64,000 bases of DNA, from the NCBI RefSeq assembly GCF_900232995.1, contig NZ_OCVX01000003.1:979869-1043868 (forward strand), given 5' to 3'. This document shows, in pieces, positions 36,122 through 45,056 of the stretch. The notes beneath the pieces were generated by a model, which saw only the letters and a program-made list of their open reading frames with translations, did no database searches and was not told where the DNA came from. Position 1 is the first letter of the stretch; every line of letters starts with the position of its first letter. The translations under genes were made by a program, and so were the position numbers. The DNA comes from Mycobacterium simulans. GTDB lineage: Bacteria > Actinomycetota > Actinomycetes > Mycobacteriales > Mycobacteriaceae.

Positions 36122-36855
36122 CGACGGATCACCGCTATCTGCAGGTCGCACATACCTTGCGGAAGGAGATCGTGGACGGGGTGTATCCGGTTGGATCGCA
36201 GCTGCCGACCGAACACGAGCTGTGTGAGCGGTTCGAGGTCAGCCGGTACACCATTCGGGAGGCACTACGACGACTGCGCGACGACAACCTGGTGTCGTCG
36301 CGTCCGCGCACCGGAACCCTGGTGGTACCACGGCCGTCGTCGGACTCCTACGTTCAGCACGTCATGTCGATCAACGACTTGCTGGCATTTGCCGCCGGCA
36401 CCCGCTTCGCGATCGAATCCATCACCATGATCACCATTGACGATGAGGCGGCGGCTCGCACCGGCCTTGCCACCGGCGAGCAGTGGCTGACCGTCCGCGG
36501 CTATCGGCGAGCAGGCGATGACGAGCCGTCCAAGGCTGCGCTCTGCCGCACGGAGTACTACATTAACCGTGCATTCGCGGCGGTCGGCAGGCTGCTACAG
36601 CGCCACGAAGGCCCCATCTTCCCGCTGATCGAAGACTTGTTCGGGTTGAGTATCGTTGAGGTTCATCAAGAAATCACCGCGGTACTCATTTCACCGGGAT
36701 TGGCTGAGGGCCTCAATGTCGAATCCGGAACCCCAGCACTGCAGGTGCAACGCACCTACACGACGTCCGACGGGCAAGTTGCTCAAGTCACCATCAATAC
36801 CCATCCCGCGTCCCGCTTCCGGCACTCGATGACGATGCGACGGGTACGTGGCTAA
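36118..36855 (+). CDS. GntR/HutC-family regulator with UTRA domain
   Basis: A 245-residue regulator. The N-terminal winged helix (residues 5-75) has VAHTLRKEIVDGVYPVGSQLPTEHELCERF with the recognition helix VSRYTIREALRRL and wing GTLVV. The C-terminal UTRA ligand domain (about 90-240) ends LQVQRTYTTSDGQVAQVTI. UTRA proteins are usually repressors released by a pathway intermediate. The start overlaps the propeller gene by 4 bp. Its likely targets are the divergent operon and its own transcript through the palindromes at 34408-34457. The ligand could be an acid, lactone or CoA ester of the pathway; this is inference. Confidence 0.88.
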   Translation: MTTDHRYLQVAHTLRKEIVDGVYPVGSQLPTEHELCERFEVSRYTIREALRRLRDDNLVSSRPRTGTLVVPRPSSDSYVQHVMSINDLLAFAAGTRFAIESITMITIDDEAAARTGLATGEQWLTVRGYRRAGDDEPSKAALCRTEYYINRAFAAVGRLLQRHEGPIFPLIEDLFGLSIVEVHQEITAVLISPGLAEGLNVESGTPALQVQRTYTTSDGQVAQVTINTHPASRFRHSMTMRRVRG

Positions 36856-36878
36856 GTTGTTGCCGGCACTGACCAACA

Positions 36879-36937
36879 CCGAGCCTGTAATTTTGCAGGG
36901 GTCTACTCGAACTTTCGCTGCAGAAATACAGGCTCGG
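36879..36937. repeat. 59-bp foldback with 11-bp perfect arms
   Basis: CCGAGCCTGTA (36879-36889) and TACAGGCTCGG (36927-36937) are perfect inverted repeats, with further partial pairing inside (TTTGCAG and CTGCAGAAA). It lies between the GntR gene and the acyl-CoA synthetase gene, both forward. It may be a terminator, an attenuator or a dispersed repeat. Confidence 0.5.
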
Positions 36938-36968
36938 CGAGCGCTCGAGGCCGGATAGTCGGCGCGCA

Positions 36969-38570
36969 ATGTCCAGGCGCGTGAGCACCAAGTCGATCTG
37001 CGGACGCCGGGTCCGGTGGGACGACGAACTCGCCGCCGACGCCTATGCGCGGGGTTGGTGGGTCGGCGCGACCCTGGCCGATTCGCTGCGCGAGGCCGCG
37101 CAAAACACGCCAGAGCGGGTGGCGTTGATCGATGCGGATCTGCGCGTGGACTGTCAGACCCTCTGCCAACAGGCGACGACGCTGGCGCAGGCCCTGCACG
37201 CGCGCATTCCGCCGAGCAGCGTGGTGTCGTTCATGCTGCCCAACTGGCATGAAGCCACAGTGATCTACCTCGCCACGACGTTGGCCGGAATGGTGGCCAA
37301 TCCCATCCTGCCGTCCATGAGAGACCGCGAACTGCGATTCATCCTCGAGGACGCCGACAGCCGCATCGTCTTTGTCCCAGCACATTTCGGTGGACACGAC
37401 TACACCGCGATGCTGGACCGGGTCACCGCCCAGTTGGAATCACCGCCGGAAGTCGTCGCTGTGCGCGGGCATGCCGGTGCCGGCCAGATTCCTTTCGAGT
37501 CACTGCTCACCCACGCGGTCAGCGCGCGGCTGCCCGCTCTTTATCCCGATGCCGTGCGCATGATCCTGTACACCTCGGGAACCACCGGCTACGCGAAAGG
37601 CGTTCTGCACACCCATAACTCGATCCATGCACTGATTCGCCAGATCGGTCAGCACTGGCTGGTCGAGCCGGGTGACACATTTCTGGTTGCCTCGCCGATC
37701 GCGCACATCGGCGGTTCCATCTACGCGTTCGAATGCCCGTTGCTGCTGGGCACCACCGCGGTGTTGATGGATCAGTGGAACGCTGACGACGCGGTCGCGC
37801 TCATGCAGGCGCTACGGTGCACCCACATGGCCGGAGCAACGCCGTTCCTCGAACAACTGCTGGCGGCCGCGCAACGCAGCGGTACCCGACTGCCCGACCT
37901 GAAGCTGTTCGTCTGCGGCGGCGCGTCGGTTTCCCCGTCGTTGATCAACAGGGCCGCAGCCTATTTCGATCACGCCGCCGTCACCCGGGTATACGGCTCG
38001 ACGGAAGTGCCGGTCACCACGATCGGGGCACCGGATCACCCCGACTACGCCGCGGACACCGACGGACACCTAGGCATAGCCGACGTCAAGCTCGTCGCCA
38101 GCGAGATACGAGTACGCGGGCCGCAGATGCTGGTCGGCTATCAACACCCTGACGACGAGGCCGACGCCTTCGATGCCGACGGATACTTCCGCACCGGAGA
38201 CCTCGGCCGCTGGGTCGACGACGAGTACCTCATGGTCACCGGCCGGGCCAAGGACATCATCATTCGCAACGGCGAGAACATCTCACCCAAGGAGGTCGAG
38301 GACATCCTGGCCGGCCATCCCGAAATCTCCGAGATCGCCATCGTCGGACTTCCCGACGATCGCACCGGCGAGCGGGCGTGCGCCGTCGTCGTACCCACCG
38401 CGGCACCCGGCCCGGACGTCACGAGTTTGCGCAGCTTCCTTCAGGCCGCGGGCGTTGCGCGGTTCAAAGCGCCCGAGCAAGTGGTTATCTGGGATGTGCT
38501 ACCGAAGAACGACGCGGGAAAGATCCTCAAATACGAGATCAAGTCGGCGCTGATGAAGGCAGAACATTGA
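36969..38570 (+). CDS. AMP-forming acyl-CoA synthetase (FadD-type)
   Basis: A 533-residue ANL enzyme. P-loop YTSGTTGYAKGVLHTH, aromatic/His region SPIAHIGGSIYAF, A5 motif VYGSTEVP, GYFRTGDLGRWVD, hinge GRAKDIIIRNGENISPKEVE, and the C-terminal catalytic Lys in LPKNDAGKILKYE are present. The N-terminal RRVRWDDELAADAYARGWW resembles cyclohexanecarboxylate/medium-chain-acid ligases. The SDR gene starts one base after its stop, so the two are an operon. It probably activates an acid released by ring opening. This makes two CoA-activation routes in the cluster (this ligase and the CoA-transferase at 27055), perhaps for successive intermediates. Confidence 0.88.
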   Translation: MSRRVSTKSICGRRVRWDDELAADAYARGWWVGATLADSLREAAQNTPERVALIDADLRVDCQTLCQQATTLAQALHARIPPSSVVSFMLPNWHEATVIYLATTLAGMVANPILPSMRDRELRFILEDADSRIVFVPAHFGGHDYTAMLDRVTAQLESPPEVVAVRGHAGAGQIPFESLLTHAVSARLPALYPDAVRMILYTSGTTGYAKGVLHTHNSIHALIRQIGQHWLVEPGDTFLVASPIAHIGGSIYAFECPLLLGTTAVLMDQWNADDAVALMQALRCTHMAGATPFLEQLLAAAQRSGTRLPDLKLFVCGGASVSPSLINRAAAYFDHAAVTRVYGSTEVPVTTIGAPDHPDYAADTDGHLGIADVKLVASEIRVRGPQMLVGYQHPDDEADAFDADGYFRTGDLGRWVDDEYLMVTGRAKDIIIRNGENISPKEVEDILAGHPEISEIAIVGLPDDRTGERACAVVVPTAAPGPDVTSLRSFLQAAGVARFKAPEQVVIWDVLPKNDAGKILKYEIKSALMKAEH

Positions 38571-38571
38571 C

Positions 38572-39360
38572 ATGCAAGTAGCGATCGTCACGGGCGCGAC
38601 CGGCGGAATCGGTTTCGGTTGCACGACAAGGCTCGCCGAGATCGGCATCGCGGTGTTGGCGACCGGGCGCGACGAGGACAAGCTCGCCACACTGACGCAC
38701 GCGATCAACGATCCCGATCGGGTTGCCACACACGCCGTCGATCTCACCGATGACGACGCGCCCACGCAGATCACGAAGGCCGCGCTCACCCGTTGGGGCC
38801 GGATCGACTTCCTGATTAACAGCGCCGGGGTGGGTAGCCCCAAGCCGCTCCACGAAACCGACGACCAATCATTGGATCACTTCTTGGGTTTGATGCTGCG
38901 CGCACCGTTTCGCCTGACGCGCGAAGTGCTGCCGCACCTGCGGCCGGGCTCAGCGATCATCAACATCACATCGACGTTCGCCGTGGTGGGCGGCATGCGC
39001 GGCGGCGCCTACTCGGCCGCCAAGGGCGGCCTCACGGCCCTGACCACCCACATCGCCTGCCAGTACGGCGCACGCGGAATACGCTGCAACGCAGTCGCTC
39101 CCGGAGTCATCCAGACGCCTATGACCGAGCATCGGTTGCAGGACCAGCGGTTCCGGCGGATCAATACCGAAATGACACCGCATCAGCGGTTGGGCACCGT
39201 CGACGACGTCGCGAGCACGGTGGCGTTCCTGTGCTCTCCCGGCGGAGCCTTCATCAACGGCCAGACCATTGTCGTCGACGGTGGGTGGAGTGCCACCAGG
39301 TACCTCTCGGACTTCGCGCTCAACTCGGAATGGACGGCGGCTCAACCTGACTCGAAGTGA
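38572..39360 (+). CDS. SDR-family oxidoreductase
   Basis: A 262-residue classical SDR with TGATGGIGFG, ATGRDEDKL, NSAGVGSPKP, ITSTFAVVGG, the YSAAKGG catalytic pair and VVDGGWSATRYL. It begins one base after the acyl-CoA synthetase stop. The last 19 bp overlap the convergent SRPBCC gene. FabG-like SDRs of this type reduce or oxidise hydroxy/keto-acyl-CoA or alcohols. Its position next to a ligase suggests action on a CoA ester. The substrate is unknown. Confidence 0.85.
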   Translation: MQVAIVTGATGGIGFGCTTRLAEIGIAVLATGRDEDKLATLTHAINDPDRVATHAVDLTDDDAPTQITKAALTRWGRIDFLINSAGVGSPKPLHETDDQSLDHFLGLMLRAPFRLTREVLPHLRPGSAIINITSTFAVVGGMRGGAYSAAKGGLTALTTHIACQYGARGIRCNAVAPGVIQTPMTEHRLQDQRFRRINTEMTPHQRLGTVDDVASTVAFLCSPGGAFINGQTIVVDGGWSATRYLSDFALNSEWTAAQPDSK

Positions 39361-39815
39361 CGCCGAATGCCGGAAAGCATCGCGGCGTGGGCTTTAACCG
39401 CCTCGCGGACCGTGAATGCCGCCAGGGGCCGCGGTGCGGCTATCCGTATCCGCTCGGTAAGACGGGTGCCGCCGTTGGTCGGCGCAAAGGTTACCGTTCC
39501 GCGCAGGCGCACCCCTGGCCATTGATCGGCTTCGGTCCTCACGATGCTGGTCAAGGGACCTGCCACGGGGACATCCAGCCGCGCCCGGTAGGAGACCCGA
39601 GTGGTGAACGGGCCCAGACGAATTCGATCGACCACCCGATAGCTCTGCTGGTAGCCGTCCGGGCTTTCGGTGCGAGACAGCGTTTCCACGGACACGATCA
39701 GCGGGTGCACGACCTTGATGTTGTCCAAGTCCACATAGAAATCGCGGACGGCGTCCGGCGGCGCGGCGATCTCTTCGGTGAGGGTCCGCTCGGTGTGGAC
39801 GATCCACCAGCTCAC
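39342..39815 (-). CDS. SRPBCC (START-like) lipid-binding protein
   Basis: A 157-residue START/Bet v1-like domain. The opening HTERTLTEEIAAPPDAVRDFYVDLDNIKVVHPLIV is the usual first strand, helix and loop, and the end TERIRIAAPRPLAAFTVREAVKAHAAMLSGIRRHFE is the long C-terminal helix. The GTG at 39815 overlaps the stop of the rhomboid gene (GTGA), so translation is coupled and longer upstream frames are unlikely. It probably binds a hydrophobic ligand. Its 3' end overlaps the convergent SDR gene by 19 bp. Confidence 0.8.
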   Translation of the reverse strand: MSWWIVHTERTLTEEIAAPPDAVRDFYVDLDNIKVVHPLIVSVETLSRTESPDGYQQSYRVVDRIRLGPFTTRVSYRARLDVPVAGPLTSIVRTEADQWPGVRLRGTVTFAPTNGGTRLTERIRIAAPRPLAAFTVREAVKAHAAMLSGIRRHFESG

Positions 39816-40672
39816 TGGTGCCCGCCGAACACGGCGAGCAGCTCGGTGGTGCGCCACCAGACCAGGGCGGCGAAGACAGTCAAGACGGCGATCGTCACGC
39901 CGACTTGGATCATGTTTCGCCGTTCCCGGGGCGCGTATACGAAGGCCGCGGCGACGAATGCACCCGTGATCAACCCGCCTACGTGTGCCTGCCAGCTGAT
40001 CAGCTGGGAACCGACCGCCGGGGCGACGAAGGTGAAGGCCAAGTTGATCACGATGAGCGCGACGACCCAGCGCACGTCGAGATGGAGCCGCTTTGCCACC
40101 ACGAAGGTGGCGCCAAAGAGGCCGAACACCGCCCCCGAGGCCCCGGCCGTCGCCGTGTTCAGCGGTGCGATGAGGTAGACCAGCACCGAGCCACCCAGGG
40201 CGCTCAGCGCATACAGCGCGACGAACCGCAGCCCACCCAGCCACATCTCCAGCGGCGGACCCACAACGTATAGCGCCCACATGTTCAGCAGCAGGTGCAT
40301 CACGCCGTAGTGCAAGAACGCCGCCGTCACCAACCGGTACAGCTGGCCGTCGGCGACCGCCGGCGGCCACAGGGCGAGCTGCCTCTCCAGGTCCCCCGAG
40401 GTCACCTGCAGCGTGAAGGCCGCCAAGTTCAGCGCGATCAGCAAGTATGTTGCTATCGGGTTGACCGAGCGCTGCTGTCCGCCGAAGTGCGTTTGGGGCT
40501 GGCGAACGGTCCGGGCGCCCGCTTCGACGCACTCGGCGCACTGGTGGCCGACGGGGCTCACCCGCATACATTCCCCGCAGATGTACCGGTCACATCGGGT
40601 GCAGCGGACGTAGGTCCGGCGCCCGGGGTGGCGGTAGCAGGCTGGCGACTCCGACGTGCTGGGCCCACTCAT
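39812..40672 (-). CDS. Rhomboid intramembrane serine protease with N-terminal zinc ribbon (Rv0110-like)
   Basis: A 286-residue membrane protease; the ATG at 40672 gives MSGPSTSESPACYRHPGRR. The N-terminus is a cytoplasmic zinc-binding motif (CYRHPGR, VRCTRCDRYICGEC, HQCAEC). Six membrane segments follow. The catalytic Ser lies in GASGAVFGLFG, the catalytic His in SWQAHVGGLITG, and the L1-loop signature around LNMWALYVVGPPLE. Rhomboids cut transmembrane helices; mycobacterial substrates are largely unknown. Orientation relative to ctpI matches Rv0110 in M. tuberculosis. It is coupled to the downstream SRPBCC gene. The NTF2-like gene upstream is divergent, with 68 bp between. Confidence 0.92.
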   Translation of the reverse strand: MSGPSTSESPACYRHPGRRTYVRCTRCDRYICGECMRVSPVGHQCAECVEAGARTVRQPQTHFGGQQRSVNPIATYLLIALNLAAFTLQVTSGDLERQLALWPPAVADGQLYRLVTAAFLHYGVMHLLLNMWALYVVGPPLEMWLGGLRFVALYALSALGGSVLVYLIAPLNTATAGASGAVFGLFGATFVVAKRLHLDVRWVVALIVINLAFTFVAPAVGSQLISWQAHVGGLITGAFVAAAFVYAPRERRNMIQVGVTIAVLTVFAALVWWRTTELLAVFGGHQ

Positions 40673-40740
40673 CGCACCATTGTTGCTTGGGCATCCCAGG
40701 TGCGTTGACCTACCGTGGGTTCCGTGGAGTCCGTCGGGAC

Positions 40741-41091
40741 ATGACCGGGGTGGTTGAGCGCTATCTGGCGTGCCTGGCCGCTCACGATTGGGACGGCCTG
40801 GCCGCCACCATCGCCGACGTAGGCTTGACCCGCGAGGGCCCATTCGGCGACCTCATCGAGGGCAAAGACCACTACACCGCCTACCTGCGCAAGGTCCTCA
40901 CCGACCTCAAGGGCCATCGGCTGGATGTACAACGCATCTCCCACGTGGATAACCGGGTGTCCTACGTCGAGCTGACCGAGGCATTCGAGATCGACGGAGT
41001 TCCCAAGATGTGGCCCGAGTGCCTGCTTTTCGAGCAGGATGCCGACGGGCTGATCTCACACGTCAGCGTGTTCTTCAAGCAGCTCAGTTAA
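40741..41091 (+). CDS. Small SnoaL/NTF2-like protein
   Basis: A 116-residue NTF2-fold protein starting at ATG 40741 ([20 protein letters not shown]). It continues with [39 protein letters not shown] and [13 protein letters not shown], the standard one-domain SnoaL layout. It is divergent from the rhomboid gene and shares a 4-bp TTAA stop overlap with the convergent PE gene. The function is unknown; polyketide-cyclase-like or ligand-binding roles are typical of the fold. Confidence 0.78.
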   Translation: MTGVVERYLACLAAHDWDGLAATIADVGLTREGPFGDLIEGKDHYTAYLRKVLTDLKGHRLDVQRISHVDNRVSYVELTEAFEIDGVPKMWPECLLFEQDADGLISHVSVFFKQLS

Positions 41092-41630
41092 CGCGCGCCA
41101 GGGAGGCGCCCAGCTGGCATTCGCGGCGGCTGCGCCACCGGTCGCGGCGGTGCCGGTGTGGCCGGCGGTGCTGCTGCGCCCGCTGGCGCCGCCGGTTTCG
41201 GTGCCGCCGCCGGGGCCGCCGGTGGCTGCGCCGACGGTTTCGGTGCCGCCGGCGGCTCTATCCCCGCCCTGGCCAGAGCGCCGGATCGCGTGGCCAGCAG
41301 GTCCTGCTGTGCGGCCTGCACGGCCTGGACGGACTGGAGAGGAGACGCGTTGGCGGCTTCGGCGGCCGCATATGAGTTAGCTCCCTTGTTCAGCGTCTGA
41401 ACAATCTCATCGTGAAACGTGACCGCCTGAGCGCTCAGCGTCTGATAGGCCTGGGCGTGCGCGCCGAATAACGCCGCGATCACGGCCGATACCGCGTCGG
41501 CGCCCGGAGCCTGAACCCCCGATGTCGGGATCGCTGCGGCCGCGTTGGCCGTGCTGATCGCCGAACCGATGGCCGCAAGATCCGATGCCGCCGCCGCCAC
41601 CAGCTCCGGGTACGCGTTTACAAACGACAT
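41088..41630 (-). CDS. PE-family protein with Pro/Ala-rich tail
   Basis: A 180-residue protein. The N-terminal about 95 residues are a PE domain ([35 protein letters not shown]). The remaining about 80 residues are rich in Pro and Ala ([20 protein letters not shown]) and likely extended, unlike the Gly-rich PGRS. It sits where M. tuberculosis has PE_PGRS1, next to the rhomboid and before ctpI, in the same relative orientation. Export by an ESX system is expected for PE proteins. It converges on the NTF2-like gene with a 4-bp stop overlap. Confidence 0.87.
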   Translation of the reverse strand: MSFVNAYPELVAAAASDLAAIGSAISTANAAAAIPTSGVQAPGADAVSAVIAALFGAHAQAYQTLSAQAVTFHDEIVQTLNKGANSYAAAEAANASPLQSVQAVQAAQQDLLATRSGALARAGIEPPAAPKPSAQPPAAPAAAPKPAAPAGAAAPPATPAPPRPVAQPPRMPAGRLPGAR

Positions 41631-41765
41631 TTAGACACCTTTCACCAGGCCCGAGGACCTATCGGATTCATACGGTCGCCATTGCCAAAGATCAGCCGAA
41701 ATAAATCGTAACCGGGCCCCAGAGGTGCCTCGTGCACTAATTTTCTTGGACCCCTTGATGCCGGC

Positions 41766-43679
41766 TTACCAGCCCGGGATCAAACCATGGAGGAAACCCG
41801 ACCGCTGGGTGGCCATGTTCAAGGCACCCGAAGTGATGAAGCCCAGGTTGAGAAAGCCCGTGTTTGAGACGCCCACGTTGAGGATGCCCACGTCGCTCAT
41901 GCCCGGATTAAAGAAACCCCTGCTGAGAGCGCCCGAATTAAAGAAGCCCACGTTGTTGCCGCCGGTGTTTCCGATGCCTGTGCTGTTCTTACCGATGCCG
42001 GAATTAAACAAGCCGACGTTCAAATCACCTTCGCTCGTATTATTTCCCACGCCCGAGTTAAAGTCTCCGGTGTTGAAGAAACCCGAGTTTCCGACACCGA
42101 TGTTTCCATATCCTGAGTTATCGAGATCGAGTAACTCCGTAGCGCCAATAGCCGTGTTGTACGTACCCGAGTTGAAAACACCGGTGTTGGTGTTGCCTGA
42201 ATTGGCCCAACCGGTGTTGTGGGCGCCTGAATTGAAGGAGCCCGTGTTGCTGCCTTGCCCGAGGCCCGAGTTGAAACTACCAAAGTTGAAGCCGTCGCCC
42301 GAGTTGAAGTTGCCCACGTTATTACCGAACGACGAGTTGAAGTTGCCCACGTTGCCGCCGCCCCCGGAGTTGAAACTACCAACGTTGAAGCCGCCGCTAC
42401 CGGAATTGAAGCTACCCATGCTTGTGTCGCCCGAGTTCGCGAAGCCCGTATTCAGGCCGCCTGAGTTCGAGAAACCCGTGTTGACGTTGCCCGAGTTGAA
42501 GAGGCCGGTGTTGATGAGACCCGAGTTCCCGATGCCGAGGTTTCCCTCACCGGAGTTGAAGAAGCCGATATTGTTGGTGCCGGAGTTGAACAAACCGATG
42601 TTTCCGCTACCGGAGTTCAGCCCGCCGATACCGAACTGATTGTCGCCGGTAAGCCCGATGCCGAAGTTGTTGCTGCCGGTGTTTCCGAAGCCGATGTTGT
42701 TGTTGCCGGTGTTGCCGAACCCAATGTTGCCGTCACCCGGGGTCCAGCCGGGGCCCGAATTACCGAAGCCGAAATTTCGATCGCCTAGGTTTCCGCTGCC
42801 GAAATTGCTGTCGCCGATGTTGCCCGATCCGACGTTGGAATCGCCTGTATTTCCGTTGCCGAGGTTGCGGGCCCCGTTGTTGCCTGACCCCAGATTGTTG
42901 TTGCCAGTGTTTCCGGAACCCAGATTTCGGTCACCGGCGTTGCCGCTCCCCAGGTTGTAGTTTCCGGTATTTCCCGAGCCCAGATTGGTATTGCCGAGGT
43001 TTCCCGAACCCGTGTTGGCGTCGCCCCGGTTTCCGCTGCCCAGGTTGGCGTTACCGCGGTTGCCCATGCCGAGGTTGTCGTCGCCGGTGTTTCCAGAGCC
43101 GAGGTTGTTGTTGCCGGTGTTGCCGATGCCCAAGTTGCCGTCGGACAGGCCCGGCACGGTCTGCAGGACCTGTTGCCACGACTGCAATGCCGAGGCGGCC
43201 GCCGAAGCGCCGCCGTGGTATCCGACCATGGCGGCCACATCCTGGGCCCACATCTCCTCGTACACGCCTTCGGCAGCCGCGATTGCCGGAGCGTTTTGCC
43301 CGAACACATTCGAAAGCACCAACTGCACAAACGCATTGCGATTGGCGGCCACCGCCAGCGGATGAATCGTGGCTACTCGAGCGGCCTCGAATGCGTTCGC
43401 TATCGCTTTGGCCTGGGCTGCCGCCCCGGCAGCTTGCGCCGCTGCGGCGCTCAGCCACCCAGCATACGGCGCTGCCGCGGTGATCATCGCCTGCGAGGCC
43501 GGGCCCTGCCAGGCCTGGCTGGCTAACGCCGACGTCATCGACCCGAACGAGTCTGCGGCCGAACCCAACTCCGCGGCCAATCCGTCCCACCCGACCGCAG
43601 CCTGCAGCATCGGACCTGACCCCGCACCGGTGAACATCCGCAAGGAATTGATCTCTGGAGGCAACACCGAATAATTCAT
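41766..43679 (-). CDS. PPE-MPTR family protein
   Basis: A 637-residue PPE protein. The ATG at 43679 gives [20 protein letters not shown]; the N-terminal about 180 residues are the PPE domain with the WQGPASQAM turn and a [12 protein letters not shown] helix. From about residue 195 to the end it consists of Asn-x-Gly-x-Gly-Asn-x-Gly pentapeptide-like repeats ([16 protein letters not shown] and similar), the MPTR class, with a short non-repeat break near ATELLDLDN. The C-terminus is [11 protein letters not shown]. Such proteins are exported by ESX-5-type systems and are surface-exposed or secreted. Two palindromes lie 58-120 bp upstream. The antisense Leu/Pro-rich frames here are artefacts of the repeats. 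Confidence 0.93.
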   Translation of the reverse strand: MNYSVLPPEINSLRMFTGAGSGPMLQAAVGWDGLAAELGSAADSFGSMTSALASQAWQGPASQAMITAAAPYAGWLSAAAAQAAGAAAQAKAIANAFEAARVATIHPLAVAANRNAFVQLVLSNVFGQNAPAIAAAEGVYEEMWAQDVAAMVGYHGGASAAASALQSWQQVLQTVPGLSDGNLGIGNTGNNNLGSGNTGDDNLGMGNRGNANLGSGNRGDANTGSGNLGNTNLGSGNTGNYNLGSGNAGDRNLGSGNTGNNNLGSGNNGARNLGNGNTGDSNVGSGNIGDSNFGSGNLGDRNFGFGNSGPGWTPGDGNIGFGNTGNNNIGFGNTGSNNFGIGLTGDNQFGIGGLNSGSGNIGLFNSGTNNIGFFNSGEGNLGIGNSGLINTGLFNSGNVNTGFSNSGGLNTGFANSGDTSMGSFNSGSGGFNVGSFNSGGGGNVGNFNSSFGNNVGNFNSGDGFNFGSFNSGLGQGSNTGSFNSGAHNTGWANSGNTNTGVFNSGTYNTAIGATELLDLDNSGYGNIGVGNSGFFNTGDFNSGVGNNTSEGDLNVGLFNSGIGKNSTGIGNTGGNNVGFFNSGALSRGFFNPGMSDVGILNVGVSNTGFLNLGFITSGALNMATQRSGFLHGLIPGW

Positions 43680-43736
43680 CACCACGACCCTCTCGACGAC
43701 AACAACCCTGTGTCGGCGGAGCGTAGCAGTGCGATT

Positions 43737-43801
43737 TGACACGTGTCAGGCAAATGAGAATGCTCGTCTGCCGCAACGTATTTACAAGTCGCACTTGTAA
43801 A
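43737..43801. promoter_or_regulatory. Two perfect palindromes upstream of the PPE gene
   Basis: TGACACGTGTCA (43737-43748) is a 12-bp perfect palindrome. TTTACAAGT (43781-43789) and ACTTGTAAA (43793-43801) are 9-bp perfect inverted repeats with a 3-base centre. Both look like dimeric-repressor sites (TetR or similar). The regulator is not known. Confidence 0.5.
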
Positions 43802-43970
43802 TTCGCGGTTGGTGGCGCCTCGTGGGGTTCCTCTTCGACGCACTGCGGCTCACCACCACCGCTCCCACAAACTACGGCTAGCGTTTCGGCATTGCCCGAC
43901 GACCCCACCTATAAAGCGACACGTCTTGTAACTACTCGAGGTGTTCCCTGGTCAGCGGAATTGCCTTACT

Positions 43971-44204
43971 GTGAATTGCGTGGAGTCACACGCAACGCCC
44001 GAATTGGTGCCCGTCGAAACATTGCACTCAGGTGACCCGATCACTGACGGCGGTCAACGTTACATAGTTCTTGAGTCGAAGGCCGTCGGCGACAGCTGCG
44101 TGGTCCTCGAACTCGAGTCCAGAGTTGACCATCAACTTCAGGTCATCGAGAAATCGTTCCCAACCGGGTACCACGTCGGCAAGGCAAACCACCGAATTCT
44201 CTAA
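43971..44204 (+). CDS. Hypothetical small beta-rich protein
   Basis: A 77-residue frame from GTG 43971 (an in-frame GTG at 43941 would add 10 residues). The sequence VNCVESHATPELVPVETLHSG, then ITDGGQRYIVLESKAVGDSC and VVLELESRVDHQLQVIEKSF, has alternating hydrophobic residues and evenly spaced turns like a small barrel protein. That makes it more convincing than neighbouring random frames. No clear Shine-Dalgarno sequence was found. It is flanked by the PPE promoter region and the convergent DUF899 gene. The function is unknown. Opposite-strand frames over 44028-44435 are less protein-like. Confidence 0.5.
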   Translation: MNCVESHATPELVPVETLHSGDPITDGGQRYIVLESKAVGDSCVVLELESRVDHQLQVIEKSFPTGYHVGKANHRIL

Positions 44205-44262
44205 ACCGCATCTGTAGTCCGAATACTGCGGCAGCGGGGCCCGTGCGCGGGCCGCCGCTAGC

Positions 44263-45027
44263 TCATGCAGTTTCACTGCGCGGCGGACGTTGATCGTTGG
44301 GATCGTTCGGGTCTGGTTCGCCAAACCAGCGCGAGGGCTCATGCTGACCGTATTCGTCATGCCAATCCCACCACTCATAGGGCGGGGTCTGCGGGTAGCC
44401 CTCCGGGGAATCCTCCCAGAGCTCCTGCCGCCCAAGTGCCGTCATGTCCAGGAAGCTCCAGGTCGTCCCCAGCGCCTCGTCACCCCGGCTGTTGATGAAG
44501 TAAGTGCGGAACACCCGGGAACCGTCGCGGATGAACGCGTTGGTGCCATGCCACTCGTCCACGCCGAAGTCCGCGTCCCATGAATGGCCACTGTCGTCGG
44601 TGATCGTGTACCACGGCATCTGCCAGCCCATCCGCGCCTTCAGCCGATCGATGTCTGCCTGCGGCGCACGCGAGGCGAACACCAGCGTGGTATCCCGGGC
44701 GTTCAGATGCGCGACGTGGCCGATGTTGTCGGCAACCATGGAGCAGCCTCGGCAGGCGTGATCGGGCCAGCCATGCACGTCGGGCTGGAAGAAGGCGCGG
44801 TAGACGATGAGTTGGCGCCGGCCAGCGAACAAGCCCAGCAGATTGACCCTTCCCTCGGGCCCGTCGAACACGTACTCCTTATCCACAGCGAGCCATGGCA
44901 TGCGCCGACGCTGCGCGGCCAGCGCGTCCCGGGCACGCGTCAGCTCCTTTTCCTTGACGAGCATTTGCTGGTGCGCGGCTTCCCATTCCTGCGCCGACAC
45001 GATCGGGGGTCTCTTCATTTCGGTCAT
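44263..45027 (-). CDS. DUF899 thioredoxin-like protein
   Basis: A 254-residue member of the DUF899 (AhpC/TSA-like) family. It has EWEAAHQQMLVKEKELTRARDALAAQRRRMPW, KEYVFDGPEGRVNLLGLFAGRRQLIVYRAFF, the conserved HACRGCSMVADNIGHVAHLNARDTTLVFASRAP with its CxxC-like Cys pair, and the C-terminal WSFLDMTALGRQE. Some members are predicted thiol-disulfide or dithiol proteins; the reaction is not established. DUF899 genes often sit beside ECF sigma factors, and one lies divergent here. Between them is a truncated SDR, so the set was probably once SDR-DUF899 under that sigma factor. Confidence 0.85.
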   Translation of the reverse strand: MTEMKRPPIVSAQEWEAAHQQMLVKEKELTRARDALAAQRRRMPWLAVDKEYVFDGPEGRVNLLGLFAGRRQLIVYRAFFQPDVHGWPDHACRGCSMVADNIGHVAHLNARDTTLVFASRAPQADIDRLKARMGWQMPWYTITDDSGHSWDADFGVDEWHGTNAFIRDGSRVFRTYFINSRGDEALGTTWSFLDMTALGRQELWEDSPEGYPQTPPYEWWDWHDEYGQHEPSRWFGEPDPNDPNDQRPPRSETA

Positions 45028-45056
45028 CCACCTTTCTGTTCTTGTTGTTTACCCAC

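Noticed and set aside
39357..40178. 273-residue plus-strand frame after the SDR gene
   Set aside because: Antisense to the SRPBCC and rhomboid genes, whose motifs are unambiguous.
41725..42960. Long Leu/Pro-rich frames (304 and 106 residues) on the plus strand
   Set aside because: They are antisense readings of the MPTR repeats of the PPE gene; the periodic composition keeps the opposite strand open.
42800..43140. Short regular repeats that might suggest a CRISPR array
   Set aside because: The repeats are coding (Asn/Gly pentapeptides), lack unique spacers of constant length, and no cas gene is present.
44028..44435. 135-residue minus-strand frame overlapping the DUF899 end
   Set aside because: It overlaps DUF899 in another frame and opposes a more protein-like small frame at 43971.
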